Source of the DNA: Halichondria panicea
Taxonomy: Eukaryota > Porifera > Demospongiae > Suberitida > Halichondriidae
DNA: 64,000 bases
NCBI RefSeq assembly: GCF_963675165.1
Contig: NC_087379.1
Coordinates: forward strand, 2,174,201-2,238,200
Reading direction: 5' to 3'
The position numbers were made by a program, and so were the translations under genes. Shown here piece by piece: positions 31,601 through 42,232 of the stretch. Every line of letters begins with the position of its first letter. The stretch's first letter is position 1. Under the pieces are notes generated by a model. The model was not told where the DNA came from and did no database searches. It saw only the letters and a program-made list of their open reading frames with translations.

Positions 31601-33128
31601 TTTTCGTTGGTACACATTTTTGTAACAGTAGCTTAATTACACAGACTTGTATTAAGATGTTGCTTGTCCAGTATTTTGTTCACTTTCTTTGTACGTAGTT
31701 ACTTTCTTCTATCTTTTGTACAGGCGATTGGTGGGATTGCTGGAGGGGTCAAAGGGCACAGTGGCGTACGGGGGTACCAGTGACCCCCAGACTCGATACA
31801 TCCAACCCACACTTGTTACTGACGTCACTCCGGAGGACAAACTCATGCAGGTGGGTGTGGCTTAATAACGATCCTACTAATTCAAGCAGGAGTACAAACA
31901 TACAATGTCATATGATAATGTAGTCGCAACATTTTCAGTTCACTGTGTTATTTACACACTTTTGTCCTTTAGAAGGAACATCGTTATTGCCCCTCAATAA
32001 TTTTAATTCCACTAGCGGAGGCAGTTCTTACAAAATAATAATTTATCTACAGGAGGAGATCTTTGGTCCATTGCTGCCCATACTGACTGTAGACTCTTTG
32101 GATGATGCCATTGACTTTGTCAATAAAGGAGAGAAGCCTCTGGCCATGTACGTCTTCACCGAGAGCCGGGCCACCTTTGAGAGGGTTAGCAAACTGACCA
32201 GTGCCGGAGGAGTCACTCACAATGATACACTGTTGCACGCTGGAGGTAAGGAGTGTATGTGTGGGTGTGTGTGTAATCACTGTTTACCCGTACACAGCTA
32301 GGCTGTTCTGTACTTATTACCACCATGTTACTAACTGTAAATCATGTACACTGTTACTGTATGCATCCCTCTAAATTTCGTGTGTACACATGTACTGTAG
32401 GCAGCTCTTGTGTAGAAGTGAAGAGTGTTCCATTTACAAAGCATGTTATACACAATCCCACACATCAAGCTATGTACATTTGTAACTAGTAAGACTGAGT
32501 TGGTTTATTTAATAACCTGTTTTTTTTTGCTGTAGCAACTGCCCTCCCGTTTGGTGGCGTTGGTAACAGTGGGGTGGGAGCTTATCGAGGGAAGCACTCG
32601 TTTGATGCCTTCTCCCATTCCAAGGGGGTGCTCTCAACTGGAACTGGGCTGGAGTTCTTGAACAAGTAGGGAATTGTAATATACATATGTACCATAATTA
32701 TTTATAGCGTACATGCATGTACATCTAGCAGCACTTTCCTGGAAAACTGCTTAACTGTGAACTTGAATCTTCGAATTTTATAGGTTGCCTATATGCTTGT
32801 GGTATACATGTATAGCTAGCTATATAGCCATTTTGCATTGCCACTTAATATTGCTCATACTTACACTGCGCACACTAGCTACAATGCTGTGTGCATTGAT
32901 CTGAAAGGCTTGTTCAATATCAACCCTCCCCCCACCCACACACACACACACACACACAGTATGCGTTACCCTCCATTCACCTCCTCCAAGTTCAACCGGA
33001 TCAAATGGGCATTGTCCAAGACCGAGCGATCTAGCCGTGGTCCATGGAGGATGATCATGCTGTTCCTATCCATTGCCGTGGTTGCAGTGGTCGTACAGAT
33101 GTACGGACTACCCAGCTGGCTCTATTGA
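27844..33128 (+). CDS. ALDH3A2-like: Fatty aldehyde dehydrogenase, ALDH3 family, membrane-anchored
   Basis: Eleven exons: 27844-27894, 28029-28172, 28628-28859, 28919-29004, 29194-29357, 30466-30643, 30840-30892, 31724-31850, 32053-32245, 32536-32665 and 32960-33128. All are in phase and give 508 residues. The ALDH3 signature is clear: [44 protein letters not shown] (Glu about 221 as general base) and [14 protein letters not shown] (catalytic Cys about 255), then [10 protein letters not shown] and [19 protein letters not shown]. The last exon adds a basic linker and a hydrophobic segment ([20 protein letters not shown]), the C-terminal anchor typical of FALDH in ER or peroxisome membranes. 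It oxidises long-chain aldehydes to acids with NAD. Exons 3 and 11 follow CA-repeat acceptors. Confidence 0.95.
28591..28626 (+). repeat. CA microsatellite forming the acceptor of ALDH exon 3
   Basis: A run of C is followed by about 17 CA units and ends in CAG, which is the splice acceptor itself (exon starts at 28628). No ordinary T-rich pyrimidine tract is present. Confidence 0.85.
29582..30327. mobile_element. 746-base inverted-repeat element in ALDH intron 5
   Basis: The ends taccgtaccctcgcgaaaat and attttcgcgagggtacggta are perfect 20-base inverted repeats, extended with less precision. Subterminal copies of gggcgt and tcgcg motifs occur inside. A frame near 30184 has no recognisable similarity. 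A short related end occurs near 63795 (gtacgaaaatacgcccac). Confidence 0.75.
31030..31281. mobile_element. MITE of the CAGGGTTTCATCTAG family, 5-base target duplication
   Basis: Inverted ends cagggtttcatctagg and ctagatgaaaccctg; gttgt flanks both sides (31025-31029 and 31282-31286). It lies in ALDH intron 7 and is related to 55789-56206. Confidence 0.8.
31369..31592. mobile_element. MITE in ALDH intron 7
   Basis: Ends taccgtatat and agtaatacggta. The inner sequence (gcgaatgagccaaatcagca, accctttgcgat) recurs inverted at about 47338-47547 in a TRPML intron. No gene. Confidence 0.7.
32937..32958 (+). repeat. CA microsatellite forming the acceptor of ALDH exon 11
   Basis: CA units after a C-rich stretch end in CAG at 32957-32959; the exon starts at 32960. 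Confidence 0.85.
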
Positions 33129-33394
33129 ATGGTCTAGCTAGCCTTACCTAGTGAGGAGAACTGGATAAGAGTTAATTAATTGTTGTACTCGCACATTTAA
33201 ATTTGTTGCTGCTATTTTGTATTTTGTATTATTGATACTTGTGTTTCCCAATTTATTCGTTGATATTAATATACTCAGCTTTCAACTTCGGTGATTACAT
33301 AATTATAATAATTATGTAGAAATATCAAAATGAGTACAAAAGCCAACAAAACACAAAGATGTTCATGTAATACAAACCATGCAGTACTACATGA

Positions 33395-36300
33395 CTAACT
33401 AGTACGAGCTGTGTTAATGAGTTCCAACACTCGGCTGTCAAACTGTTCCTGTTCCAGAGGTTTCCTCATCCACATTCCGTAGCCCCGCCCCTCACAATGT
33501 TTGTAAAGCTCTTTCTTAGCCTCCTGAAACTCCACTGCCATTTCTTTACACTCTTTATACGTCTTCGCCTCAAAATTCTCTCTTTGTTGTGCCAGTTCTG
33601 CCAATTTAAGAAATTGCCCGAAAATTTGAGCTTTTGAGACTCGAGAGGTCATTGTTGTCAGGAAAGATTTCGGCACTCCAGGGGGAGGAGTTGGTCTCCC
33701 AGTTCCCCCGTCGTTTAGTTCCCCTTGTTCATCACCCAAGGCCCAGTTGAGACTAAAAGTCGACGTTTTCTCCGTGTGTCTTCTCATATCATCACCGCCT
33801 TGAACGCGGCCCAATGCTGGATGATTCACTTGGTAACTCTGTGGCAGAGAAGTGGAGAGATCGTTGAAACGACAGCACACAGCTCGAGACAAATGGCCGT
33901 GATGATGCAAGCTACCCAGTGTCAGAGAGGACATATAGACAGGGTTCATGAAGTGGCTCAGTAGTGCTCCTTGCAATCCAAGCACGTTCCATCGAGCTAC
34001 TTTATCACTGCAGGACATGGTACGCAAACGTCCGCCTTGTTGGATCCCATCCCAAGTCTGAGGTCTTGTGTCGTCCGGAATCGGAATAGTTCCTTCTCCC
34101 CCCTCCATTTTCGTTCGTAAGACTCCTTGAAGTTTAGAGGTCATTGTGGGGAGGTGTGTGTCGTGGTTAGGGGGGTTGCGGTTCAAATCATCGCCACGAG
34201 AAAACTGTGCTCCATCTCCACACGGTGCTGTGCTTATGTAGAGGTGAAATTTGACGTTGTCTTGAATACATGCCAAATTTGAGTCTATTTGATTTGTGAA
34301 AATGGTATCTGGTGAGTCTTGGTAATAAGCAGAGAGCTGCTTGTAGAAATACCTCATTAGAGAACGTCTTGCTATTACTTCAGCGTGAGAATCGTTGACG
34401 ACCATTCCTTCGAGACTCATCTGCTCACCCGTGATACACCTGGTACCACTGCCCACTGACACGACGGTAAGCTTCTCTGTAGCAGTGTCCTCCATTACAA
34501 AAGCTGCTATGACTTTCCGCCCAGGCTGTGGTATATCCACGCTGCCCTGTACTTGAGTGTGAAAGTGATGGCTGAGTTGAGCGATCTTGTCAGAAAATGT
34601 GCTCGGCATGTTGGCAACTTGTACTGTACCACTTGCTGACTGTGCAGGAATCTGTGTGTACACTTGGTGCAAGTTCAGGTCTTGCAGGGCTCGATCGGCA
34701 GCCATTCGTTTGGCTTCTTTCTTAGTAGTAGCTTCAGCTTCGTAACTTTTTCCACCAAAAATTGCAGCCATCACGAATTTCTTTCGATGAGGTGGACCAC
34801 ATTCTCTCACTTCTATAAAGTTCAAGTCTATTTTGTTGGCTTGGCAGTATTCGCTGAGTGCGCTCATTGGGTTTCTGTTCATGTCTGTTATCATCGAGGT
34901 GACAGCCGCGCTGGCAATGGGCAGGGTGGGTGTGTCCATAGCAACGAGTGGGGTGGGTGTGACCATAGTAACGGCTGTAGGAATCTATAAAGAGGGGATA
35001 ATGAGTGAGCACATACGAATGCACAACCACACAATAGTTGCAGAATCAGCTACAATGTACAGCTATCAGATTTCAGGGTATTGTATGGTTGCTACGAACT
35101 GATTAGTCACAATTTGGGGATTTTTCACAACTTTCTCAGCCACAAAATATTCTCCCCACACAAAAATTCAATATTAATACTGTACCTGCTGTAAGTGAGA
35201 CTCTGAGTGATCCATCCTCTCCACGTCTTGTTTCAAGATGGTAGGAGACTCCCTCCTTCTCCATTTGGTGGGGAACCCCGGTAACTTGGTCACCAGACCC
35301 CGTACAGCCAGTCCCTCCAGAACAGGCCTCATTTGCCCTCGAGTGTACGAGCTCCCAGCTAGCTTGGCAAACTCTAGATCAGTTCTCTCTGTCTCAGGGT
35401 CACTCTGTAAAATAGCAATTAATCGATCTTCAATGTTCTCCTCAGGTATGTGAGATAAATCAATGTTCAAACTGTTGCACGATGAGTCTTCTTCCATGTA
35501 TAAATCGTCCTCAAAGTTGCTGTGGACACTATCTCTCTCCTCTACATCATCTATATCGGCCGTGGTAGCTGCAAGGCCCGAGGGTGTTATTCTCCAGCTG
35601 GGAGGCATTTTCTGCGTTTGCTCAATCAAATCGTCCTGCATGAGTTGGTTCAATACCGGCTCAATATCTCCTCTTCGCACTTTGACAACCTTTGAGAGCT
35701 CCAATGTGGTACATGCAGAGTTAGCTTTGCTGAGATAGTCTAATGTGCCAGTAGCAATCTGCTGTTGATTAGGTGCCTGGGGCTCTATTTGACTGCTGAC
35801 TGTGTGTTCTCGATTTACAACCAGTTGCGCTCGATGTGAGACGTCTTGTTGGAGGGAGGCATTTGCAGTTTGCACAGCAGTTGATCTAGGTACCTCAATA
35901 CTAGGTGATGCAGCTGCAGGGGTTGAATCTGTGAGACACCATTTTGGAGCTCCATTGCGTTCGTCGGAAGACAGCAAACCTTTGCTTTTCAAGTCGTAGA
36001 GTGTCGGGTTAACGTGCCTTCGGGAAGGAAAACCCAGAGCATGGGCCAGCTCCAGGGCAGTCCGTGGCTGGCTGTGTCTGGATAACTCTGTTAGCAGTTT
36101 TGCTTTTAGGTCAGGCTTATCAGGAGAAGTTTGCTTGTTACCTACGGAGATGAAGAGAGAGAGTAAATTAGAAGGAATTACACACTTCAAAAAATTATAA
36201 TTATACACATACCGTGATTGACATACGTGTAAAATCAATTTTTGGAATCAGTCCTCAATGGGGATGATGTACCTGTATTTGTGAATGCAGACGAGTGCAC

Positions 36301-36654
36301 TGCCCCAAACGGAACTGATGACACAGGTGCTGGAAAGTTGAAGCTCTTCTGGTGCTGAAACGAATAGCCTGCAGAGGTGGGTGGTGTAGGAGATCGACCA
36401 CGCCCCCTTCCACGCCCAATCCTTGTAGCACCCCCTCGGAGTCTGTTCATTGCTCCTCTCATGTTCTGAGCCAGTTCCCACAATGGAGGGGATTCTTGGA
36501 CTCGGATCAAAACGCCTTTTCTTTGAAGCTCGTAAATTGTCCGGTTGAGTTCTTTCCTTGGCTTTCCCACAGCTTTGGCTATCTCCAGGGTAGTGCAGGA
36601 GCGGCCAGCTCTCTTTAGATAGTCAACCACAGCAGAGGAAAGGTCACCAGCCAT
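33395..36654 (-). CDS. ADAR: ADAR: adenosine deaminase acting on RNA with four Z-domains and one dsRBD
   Basis: Three exons: 36273-36654, 35186-36141 and 33395-34984, in phase, 975 residues. Four winged-helix Z-domains occur at about residues 5-63, 138-195, 250-320 and 370-437. Domains 1 and 2 keep the Z-recognition pattern (N-x3-Y then P-x-W: LNRTIYEL/PPLW and NPTLYDL/APKW). Domains 3 and 4 keep the Trp but have E..N and R..E instead of N..Y, so they are Zbeta-like. One dsRNA-binding domain follows (about 484-549). The deaminase has HAE (H646, E648), the PCG Cys (C701) and the SCSDK Cys (C771), the expected zinc and glutamate set. It converts A to I in double-stranded RNA. Vertebrate ADAR1 has two Z-domains and three dsRBDs, so this architecture is unusual. 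The start lies 133 bases from a divergent Z-alpha gene. Confidence 0.95.
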
Positions 36655-36787
36655 TGTAGGAAGATTTAGCCATTAATTAAGTAAAATAACGTTAAGAAAA
36701 TGTGCTTTAGGGGGTTTCCCATCTGTTTCTTGGGAAATTCCCAGGTAGTCTACTTTCCGTATAAGGATAAAGCTACGCTGTTTATTG
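36655..36787. promoter_or_regulatory. bidirectional ADAR / Z-alpha promoter with two NF-kB-like sites
   Basis: 133 bases separate the two start codons. ggggtttccc (36711-36720) and gggaaattccc (36732-36742) both fit the kB consensus GGGRNWYYCC. The pair, with its spacing, is retained in the duplicated promoter at 42016-42042. Regulation by a Rel factor is inferred from the motif only. Confidence 0.65.
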
Positions 36788-37912
36788 ATGAGTCAACAAA
36801 ATCAACCCAGACTAGACAGCACAGCGCAGCAGAGATCAACGATCAACCAGCCCCAGGCCCAGGCATCTGAGGCATCCACCAATCGAATCATAATGGCAAG
36901 CTTTCAACCAACGGCAACACTTCAGGAAAGCATTTTGGGATTCTTACAGGGCTGCAAGGACCCCCAACCATCTCTAGCCATTGCTAAGAAAGTTGGAAAA
37001 ATAACTGCAAAAGAAGTAAACCCAACTCTTTATCGACTCGAAAAGGAAGGAAAAATCGTTAAAACAATGCCCTCAGGATCTAAACCATTTTGGAAAATTG
37101 CAGGCACTGTTATTCCATCAGATGATCTACCTACTACGAGGTCGAGGGCCAGGGACGATCAGCAAAGTGCCAACAGTTACACCGTTCCCCCACAAGGTAG
37201 CCAAGCTGGAATAGGTGATGAAAAACTTTATAGACGAACCGATTTTGAGGACGGAGTTACGTTTCATGCCGTCAATCGACCTACCAACAATACACCAACC
37301 TTTGTACCTGTACCTGTCAATGAATCAGTGGGCGGACCTCAACCAGTTACACCTCATTCGATCCAAGAAAGCAGCATTGCCAATCCATCCACTGCTACTC
37401 CTCAGCAAGCCAGCGAAGGTCGTCCATCAAGACCCGTTCAGATAGAAGTGGACGACAGATTCCAGCAAGCTACCGACCCAGTCACACCCCCAAACCCTAT
37501 AAATTTTGCGGGAAGGGGCAAAGAGATGCAAAAAGACGAGAAATCGAAGGCTAAGAACATTGAAAACCAAGTGTCAATAAACACAATGAATAACAGTGAA
37601 ACTGAAACCATTGAAAGTCCCCCGTCGTCCAGATCCCCCAGTGCTGTCACCCTGGACTCTAACTCTGGTGGAAGCATTGAACCAGTGAGCCTGTCCAGTT
37701 TAACTATTGAGCCGAGGAGTAGCAATATGCCCCTTAGTGAAGCCACCTCCTCCTCTAATATTCCCCCCAGTGAAGCTACCCCCTCCTCTGATATGCCCCC
37801 CAGTGAAGCTACCCCCTCCTCTGCAGGAGGGCCTCGTGGCTCAAAGGCAAAGATGGCTATCAGGTTTCCTGGCAAGCCAAAGGATGAGGATCCCCCCCAT
37901 ACCTCCCAATAA
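36788..37912 (+). CDS. Z-alpha domain protein 1 (Z-nucleic-acid binding, intronless)
   Basis: Single exon, 374 residues; an inner Met at 36893 is an alternative start. A Z-alpha winged helix lies at about residues 45-108: SLAIAKKVGKITAKEVNPTL continues into Y, then SKPFWKI. The Asn, Tyr, Pro and Trp that read Z-DNA/Z-RNA in ADAR1 and ZBP1 are all present. The rest is a long, polar, probably disordered tail with a conserved PSRPVQIEVDDR motif and three copies of an 11-residue PPSEATPSS-type repeat before a basic end. There is no kinase, deaminase or TIR domain. It is divergent from ADAR over a 133-base gap, so the two are probably co-regulated. It may compete with or recruit partners to Z-RNA, as ZBP1 does; that is inference. 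Confidence 0.85.
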   Translation: MSQQNQPRLDSTAQQRSTINQPQAQASEASTNRIIMASFQPTATLQESILGFLQGCKDPQPSLAIAKKVGKITAKEVNPTLYRLEKEGKIVKTMPSGSKPFWKIAGTVIPSDDLPTTRSRARDDQQSANSYTVPPQGSQAGIGDEKLYRRTDFEDGVTFHAVNRPTNNTPTFVPVPVNESVGGPQPVTPHSIQESSIANPSTATPQQASEGRPSRPVQIEVDDRFQQATDPVTPPNPINFAGRGKEMQKDEKSKAKNIENQVSINTMNNSETETIESPPSSRSPSAVTLDSNSGGSIEPVSLSSLTIEPRSSNMPLSEATSSSNIPPSEATPSSDMPPSEATPSSAGGPRGSKAKMAIRFPGKPKDEDPPHTSQ

Positions 37913-38720
37913 ACAGGTACCGTACGCGAACTTCTTAATTACTTTGTATTGTGATTTATTATTAATTTTATCACCTCCATTATTTTATTCAACATTGATC
38001 AATAATTTACTGATTCACTTCGTATCCTAGCGTGATGTCTACTGATTATGAGCATGTATACATGTAATTCTTTTTCTCGAGGAAGCATGGGTTATGGCTC
38101 GTATTTTTGATTTTTGTTGTGGTTATTCTATAATTAGTATAATTGTACGAAGCACTGTTCTTTGTAGAAAGGTATTTAGTACAGTACGTGCACATGTCCC
38201 TTAATTAGAATCACATGTACAATGTCATGCATATGGTTATTATTTTATCGTTTCACTGCGTATGTATCACCAATCTTATATTGATTTATTATTTATTATT
38301 ATTGATTGTTCTCGTGATCTGTCTGAATGAATCTGTGAACTACAGTAGACTACACTATACAATGGGTTGAGTTTAATAATCAGAATGACTTTTTCAGTCA
38401 ACTCTATGTAAAACAACTACAACTATAATAATTATGAAACGTACATGATGTAACGTTGATATTAGTCAACACGTACACACAATGAGTTATGAGAGACAAG
38501 TTCTAGAAGTGTCTAACAGCAAGGTGGCCTCCGCACACCCGACATTAGGTACTGCAGGGAGAAGAAAGGTATATACATTGAGACAAAGTATAATCATAAT
38601 CATCGTGTAACCGTTGTGCACTGGGTATATTCTAATTGAACAAAAAGAAATGCAGTTGTTATAATTATATAATAGTAGCCTTGTCACGATTTTTCTAAAA
38701 TTGCCCAGTGACCGTGACTA
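37913..38720. other. 3' flank of Z-alpha gene 1, part of the tandem duplication
   Basis: No gene. The block at about 38455-38590 (gagagacaagttctagaagt, ggtactgcagggagaagaaa) is repeated at about 44170-44300 downstream of Z-alpha gene 2, showing that the two tails are duplicated copies. Confidence 0.65.
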
Positions 38721-39153
38721 CAGTAGACTCTCGTTAATCCGGTCACCCTTGGGACCATGCAGCTTGGCCGGAATAGCGAGGTGGCTGCAGCTCAGGAAAT
38801 AGCCGCGGCTTAAAAACGACCTTACCTCGAATCTTAATGACTACTTTTGCGGTTCTTGTCTCGAGGATAATGTAGGATAATGATCATTTTGTTTTCTATT
38901 TAAGTGTTATTCAATTTTATTTGCTAAACCACACCCAAAACGTCATATCCGGCCTTAATGCACGTATAAAATTACATTGAAAACCTTGTTTGGGACAGCC
39001 AGCACTGGCCGGTAAACGGAATAGCGAGTGGCCGTACTTCAGGGTGAGTTTTGTGCAGTAAACATAATTATAGCTAGCATTCCGTGCCAAGCCAAATGGC
39101 CGGTATATCGAGGTGGCCGTATTTCAGGGAGCCGGAATAGCGAGAGTCTACTG
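38721..39153. mobile_element. non-autonomous pogo/Tigger-like element
   Basis: Ends cagtagactctcgttaatcc and ggaatagcgagagtctactg, flanked by TA on both sides (38719-38720 and 39154-39155). TIRs of this kind with a TA target are typical of pogo/Tigger elements of the Tc1-mariner group. Several inner copies of gccggaatagcgag occur. 433 bases, no transposase. Confidence 0.75.
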
Positions 39154-39205
39154 TATACTGTTGCAGTACATGAACATCATACTGTAGCAACTCAGAGGAG
39201 CTAGG

Positions 39206-39296
39206 TACGACATCCGCGTGTCTTAAACACCCACATTATATGAACTTTGACCTAAGAAATGTGTGTCTAAAACATTTCTTTTGACACGCGGATGTC
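39206..39296. repeat. short hairpin
   Basis: tacgacatccgcgtgtc and gacacgcggatgtcg form the arms, with about 60 bases between them. It may be a very short MITE. Confidence 0.6.
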
Positions 39297-39361
39297 GATT
39301 TTAGTCAGGTGATTTAGTCTAATTATGATAATCAAACATGGCTATTCAACAGTAATTTAGG

Positions 39362-40014
39362 CCTAAGTATGGGGTGCCGTGTTTGTGTTAAAATCCAAAA
39401 ATTAATGCTGTATAAAAAGGAGCCGATGTTATGAAAGAGTCGATGTTATAAATAAGTTGATGTTTACCGTAACATTAGAGTATATAGGCCTATTCTGTGT
39501 TTTGTAGTAAGTCGACCTTTACTAATACGATTTAATTTCAGTAAACTGGAAAGTGTTAGGGAGCCGGAGCCGATCGAGGGGTGCTGCAAAGCAGGCTGGA
39601 GAAAACCAATGAGTGAATTAAGGTCAATTGGTTCTACCCCTCCTTAGCCCCACACTCTCCAGTTTATTGTTAAATTGAGTAAAGGTCGACTTACTACAAA
39701 ACACAGAATGGTAATGATCATGGTAAACATTGACTCTTTCATAACATCGGTTCCATTTCATAACATTGACTCTTAATTTTTATAACATTGACTCTGACTG
39801 CTAATATTGACTGCTGTTTATATAAAAGATCGACTGTTTTAAAGTAATAAGGTAGACTGTGTGCCATGAAAATTTAATAATTTTGACACAAACGCACCCC
39901 TCATAACATTGGGTCCTTTTTACCTTCATAACATCGACTCTGTTATAACGTCAACTCCATTTCATAAAATCGACTGTTTTTGGATTTTGACACAAACGGT
40001 ACCTGATACCTAAG
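39362..40014. mobile_element. inverted-repeat element with 'ataacatcgactc' units
   Basis: The left end (cctaagtatggggtgccg, gtgttaaaatcc) and right end (ggattttgacacaaacgg, ctgatacctaag) are imperfect inverted repeats. Inside, many copies of a 12-15 base unit of type ataacattgactc run in both directions. About 650 bases, non-coding. Confidence 0.6.
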
Positions 40015-40161
40015 AGGTGGTTAATTTTTATATATAGAGTGGTGGTCAACACCAGCTACGAATCATAACCATAAAGTGAAAACAAAAACCTGTATCTATG
40101 AATGCAACATTGTAGGTCGGAGTAAAGTAGTAGGCTAACCAATACATGTACTACACTGCCA

Positions 40162-40369
40162 CTGACTGACACTCCCTATAGACAAGCAGACTGAGTATAA
40201 CAGCAAGAGGCAACTGACTGACACTCCCTATAGACAAGCAGACTGAGTATAACAGCAAGAGGCAACTGACTGACACTCCCTATAGACAAGCAGACTGAGT
40301 ATAACAGCAAGAGGCAACTGACTGACACTCCCTATAGACAAGCAGACTGAGTATAACAGCAAGAGGCAA
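40162..40369. repeat. four exact 52-base tandem repeats
   Basis: The unit begins ctgactgacactccctatag and ends gcaagaggcaa; copies start at 40162, 40214, 40266 and 40318. A related single stretch (gacaagcagactgagtaaca) lies at about 46013, in TRPML intron 11. This fits the view that this area is a relic of a duplicated TRPML intron. Confidence 0.85.
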
Positions 40370-40432
40370 TATACATACATTAACTTCACTAAAACTTGAC
40401 AAATCATTTGCAGTAGATATTGGATACAACAA

Positions 40433-40523
40433 GTGTACCTCGATTAGGCTAGTATTTGGTCACATGCAATAATGACTTTACTGTTGAATTATGCATGTGA
40501 CCAAGCCTAATCGAGGCACTTGT
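40433..40523. repeat. short hairpin element
   Basis: The arms tacctcgattaggct and agcctaatcgagg (the second with one base different) enclose further complementary stretches (ggtcacatgca and tgcatgtgacc). Confidence 0.6.
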
Positions 40524-40586
40524 GTCGTACCTCTTCTGAAATGGTGAGTACGTAAACATTTTTGGGTAAGTAAGTTAACAACTATT

Positions 40587-40631
<45 letters not shown>

Positions 40632-40688
40632 CACGCACATGCACACACACACACGCACATGCACACACCCACACACACTTGAACTCAC

Positions 40689-40895
40689 GTGAAATGTCTC
40701 ATAAGTGTCTAATATGAGAGAGATGAAGACGGACAGTACAACATAGATGAATAGAGAGATGAATGTGTAGAGGTAGATTTTGGAGAACACCCAGGCAGCC
40801 ATGGAGGCTTGAGACATCTCGTTGTACGTGGCAAACATGTCGTCTCCATTGAGCAGAGAAAACAGACACTCCGACGTGGTTGAAGGATCTTTGAA
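40689..40895 (-). pseudogene. orphan copy of TRPML exon 11 (pore exon)
   Basis: A 207-base copy, nearly identical to the pore exon at 46619-46825, including acceptor and donor. It encodes [20 protein letters not shown] and the last membrane segment, with the small changes LILDTYETFH for [10 protein letters not shown]. Similarity continues upstream of the exon to about 40970. No other TRPML exons accompany it, so it is a relic of a tandem duplication. Its high similarity suggests recent origin, unless it is used as an alternative exon. Confidence 0.85.
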
Positions 40896-40979
40896 CTGGA
40901 GGGAAAGGTACACGTGTCATATTGAGGGGAGAAAATACTAAACAATTATTCTAATCAGAAAATCGACAGCTACCAGTAC

Positions 40980-41400
40980 CAGAGGAGGTCGGACATCACT
41001 TGAACTTTCACTAATTATAATGACATTCCAGGCCAAATTGCTTTTCGTTTTTGCTGACTCAGCAGTAGAACATGACTGGATCTAGGCGGATCTAGCTAGT
41101 ATGGGTATTATGTGCTGATAGGGTTAGGTCCAGTAACCATCATAGACACCAAACACAACTAGCTCTCAACAGATTCAACGACAAAAACCGTGCAGAAATA
41201 TTGTCTCATGAATCAGTCGCCCTCTATAACATAGACTCCTGATTAGGACTGCCCAATTTTTAGAGGGCGGCTAAAATAGAGACTAGCAGAAGTACAGTAG
41301 ACGCTACTGCTAAGTCAGCAAAAACGAAAAGCAATTTGGCCTGAAATGTCATTAAAAGGTCATAATTAGTGAAAGTTCAAGTGATGTCCGACCTCCTCTG
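40980..41400. mobile_element. hAT-like MITE with arms of about 100 bases and 9-base flanks
   Basis: Ends cagaggaggtcggacatcac and gtgatgtccgacctcctctg; the arms continue for about 100 bases. The exact direct repeat taccagtac flanks both sides (40971-40979 and 41401-41409). It belongs to the same end family as 12344-12634. It sits at the junction of the tandem duplication. Confidence 0.8.
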
Positions 41401-41609
41401 TACCAGTACAGTATAATGTAGCTTGTTAGTACACATCTAATGATAATTATTGTATAACAAACGATAAATTATTACAAATAATTATTTGCACAACCCCCAA
41501 ACACATTACAAGCGTTTCAAAGGGTTATGAACATATTCTTCATTTCGGGAAAATCACCAAGGATTATCTAGCAGGCCCCTCATGCTTTTTTCAGAATAAC
41601 GTACTCAAA

Positions 41610-41990
41610 CTCACTGATCAAATGGAACTAACTGATGGCACAGGTACGTGCTGGAAAGTTAAAGCTATTCTGCATGGTGCTGAAACGAATAGCCTGCGGA
41701 GGTGGGTGGTGTAGGGGATCGACCACGCCCCCTTCCACATCCAATCCTTGTAGCACCCCCTCGGAGTCTGTTCATTGCTCCTCTCGATCTCATGTTCTGA
41801 GCCAGTTCCCACAATGGAGGGGATTCTTGTACTCGGAGCAAAACGCGTTTTCTTTGAAGCTCGTATTTGTCTTTCCTTGGCTTTCGAATTCCCACAATCT
41901 CCAGGGTAGTGCAGGAGTGGTCCAGCTAGCTCTCTTTAGCTAGATGGTCAATCACAGCGGAGGAAAAGGTCACTGCACTTGCCAAGTTGC
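41610..41990 (-). pseudogene. relic of ADAR exon 1 (first Z-domain)
   Basis: Runs parallel to 36300-36654 with many identities. VQESPPLWELAQNM, GAMNRLRGGATRIG and GRGRSPTPPTSAGYSF are still readable, but small insertions and deletions break the Z-domain, and the original ATG is not kept. No other ADAR exon follows, so it cannot make an ADAR. It lies head to head with Z-alpha gene 2, exactly as in the parent locus. Confidence 0.85.
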
Positions 41991-42232
41991 CATCACAATA
42001 ATAAATGTGTTTTAGGGGGTTTCCCTTCTTGGGGGAACTCCCAGGTACTTTCAAGAGTCGATGAGCTAGAGAATGAGTACGTACTCTAGGATCTAGGACC
42101 TGAGTACTTATACTGTAAGTAGCCTTAGTAGGTATGCCCATCCTGTATCTATGGTTTATGCCTACCTTGCTTTCTAAATTCACAGGCTTGAGAACAAACC
42201 TCCCAAAAATCACTGTGACTGAATATTGAGAA
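41991..42232. promoter_or_regulatory. duplicated Z-alpha promoter, kB-like pair retained
   Basis: ggggtttccc (42016-42025) is identical to the parent site. gggggaactccc (42031-42042) is a kB-type variant of the second. The surrounding caggtac and gtttccc context is shared with 36700-36750. Confidence 0.6.

Noticed and set aside
37380-37470. RHIM motif in the Z-alpha proteins (conserved PVQIEVDD)
   Set aside because: The core VQIE lacks the Gly of the V/I-Q-V/I-G tetrad, so a RHIM cannot be claimed although the motif is conserved in both paralogues.
40162-40369. Possible CRISPR-like array of 52-base repeats
   Set aside because: Copies are head to tail with no spacers, and related sequence occurs once in a TRPML intron.
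40689-40895. A third TRPML gene at 40.7 kb
   Set aside because: Only one exon is present and it falls within a tandem duplication that explains it as a relic.
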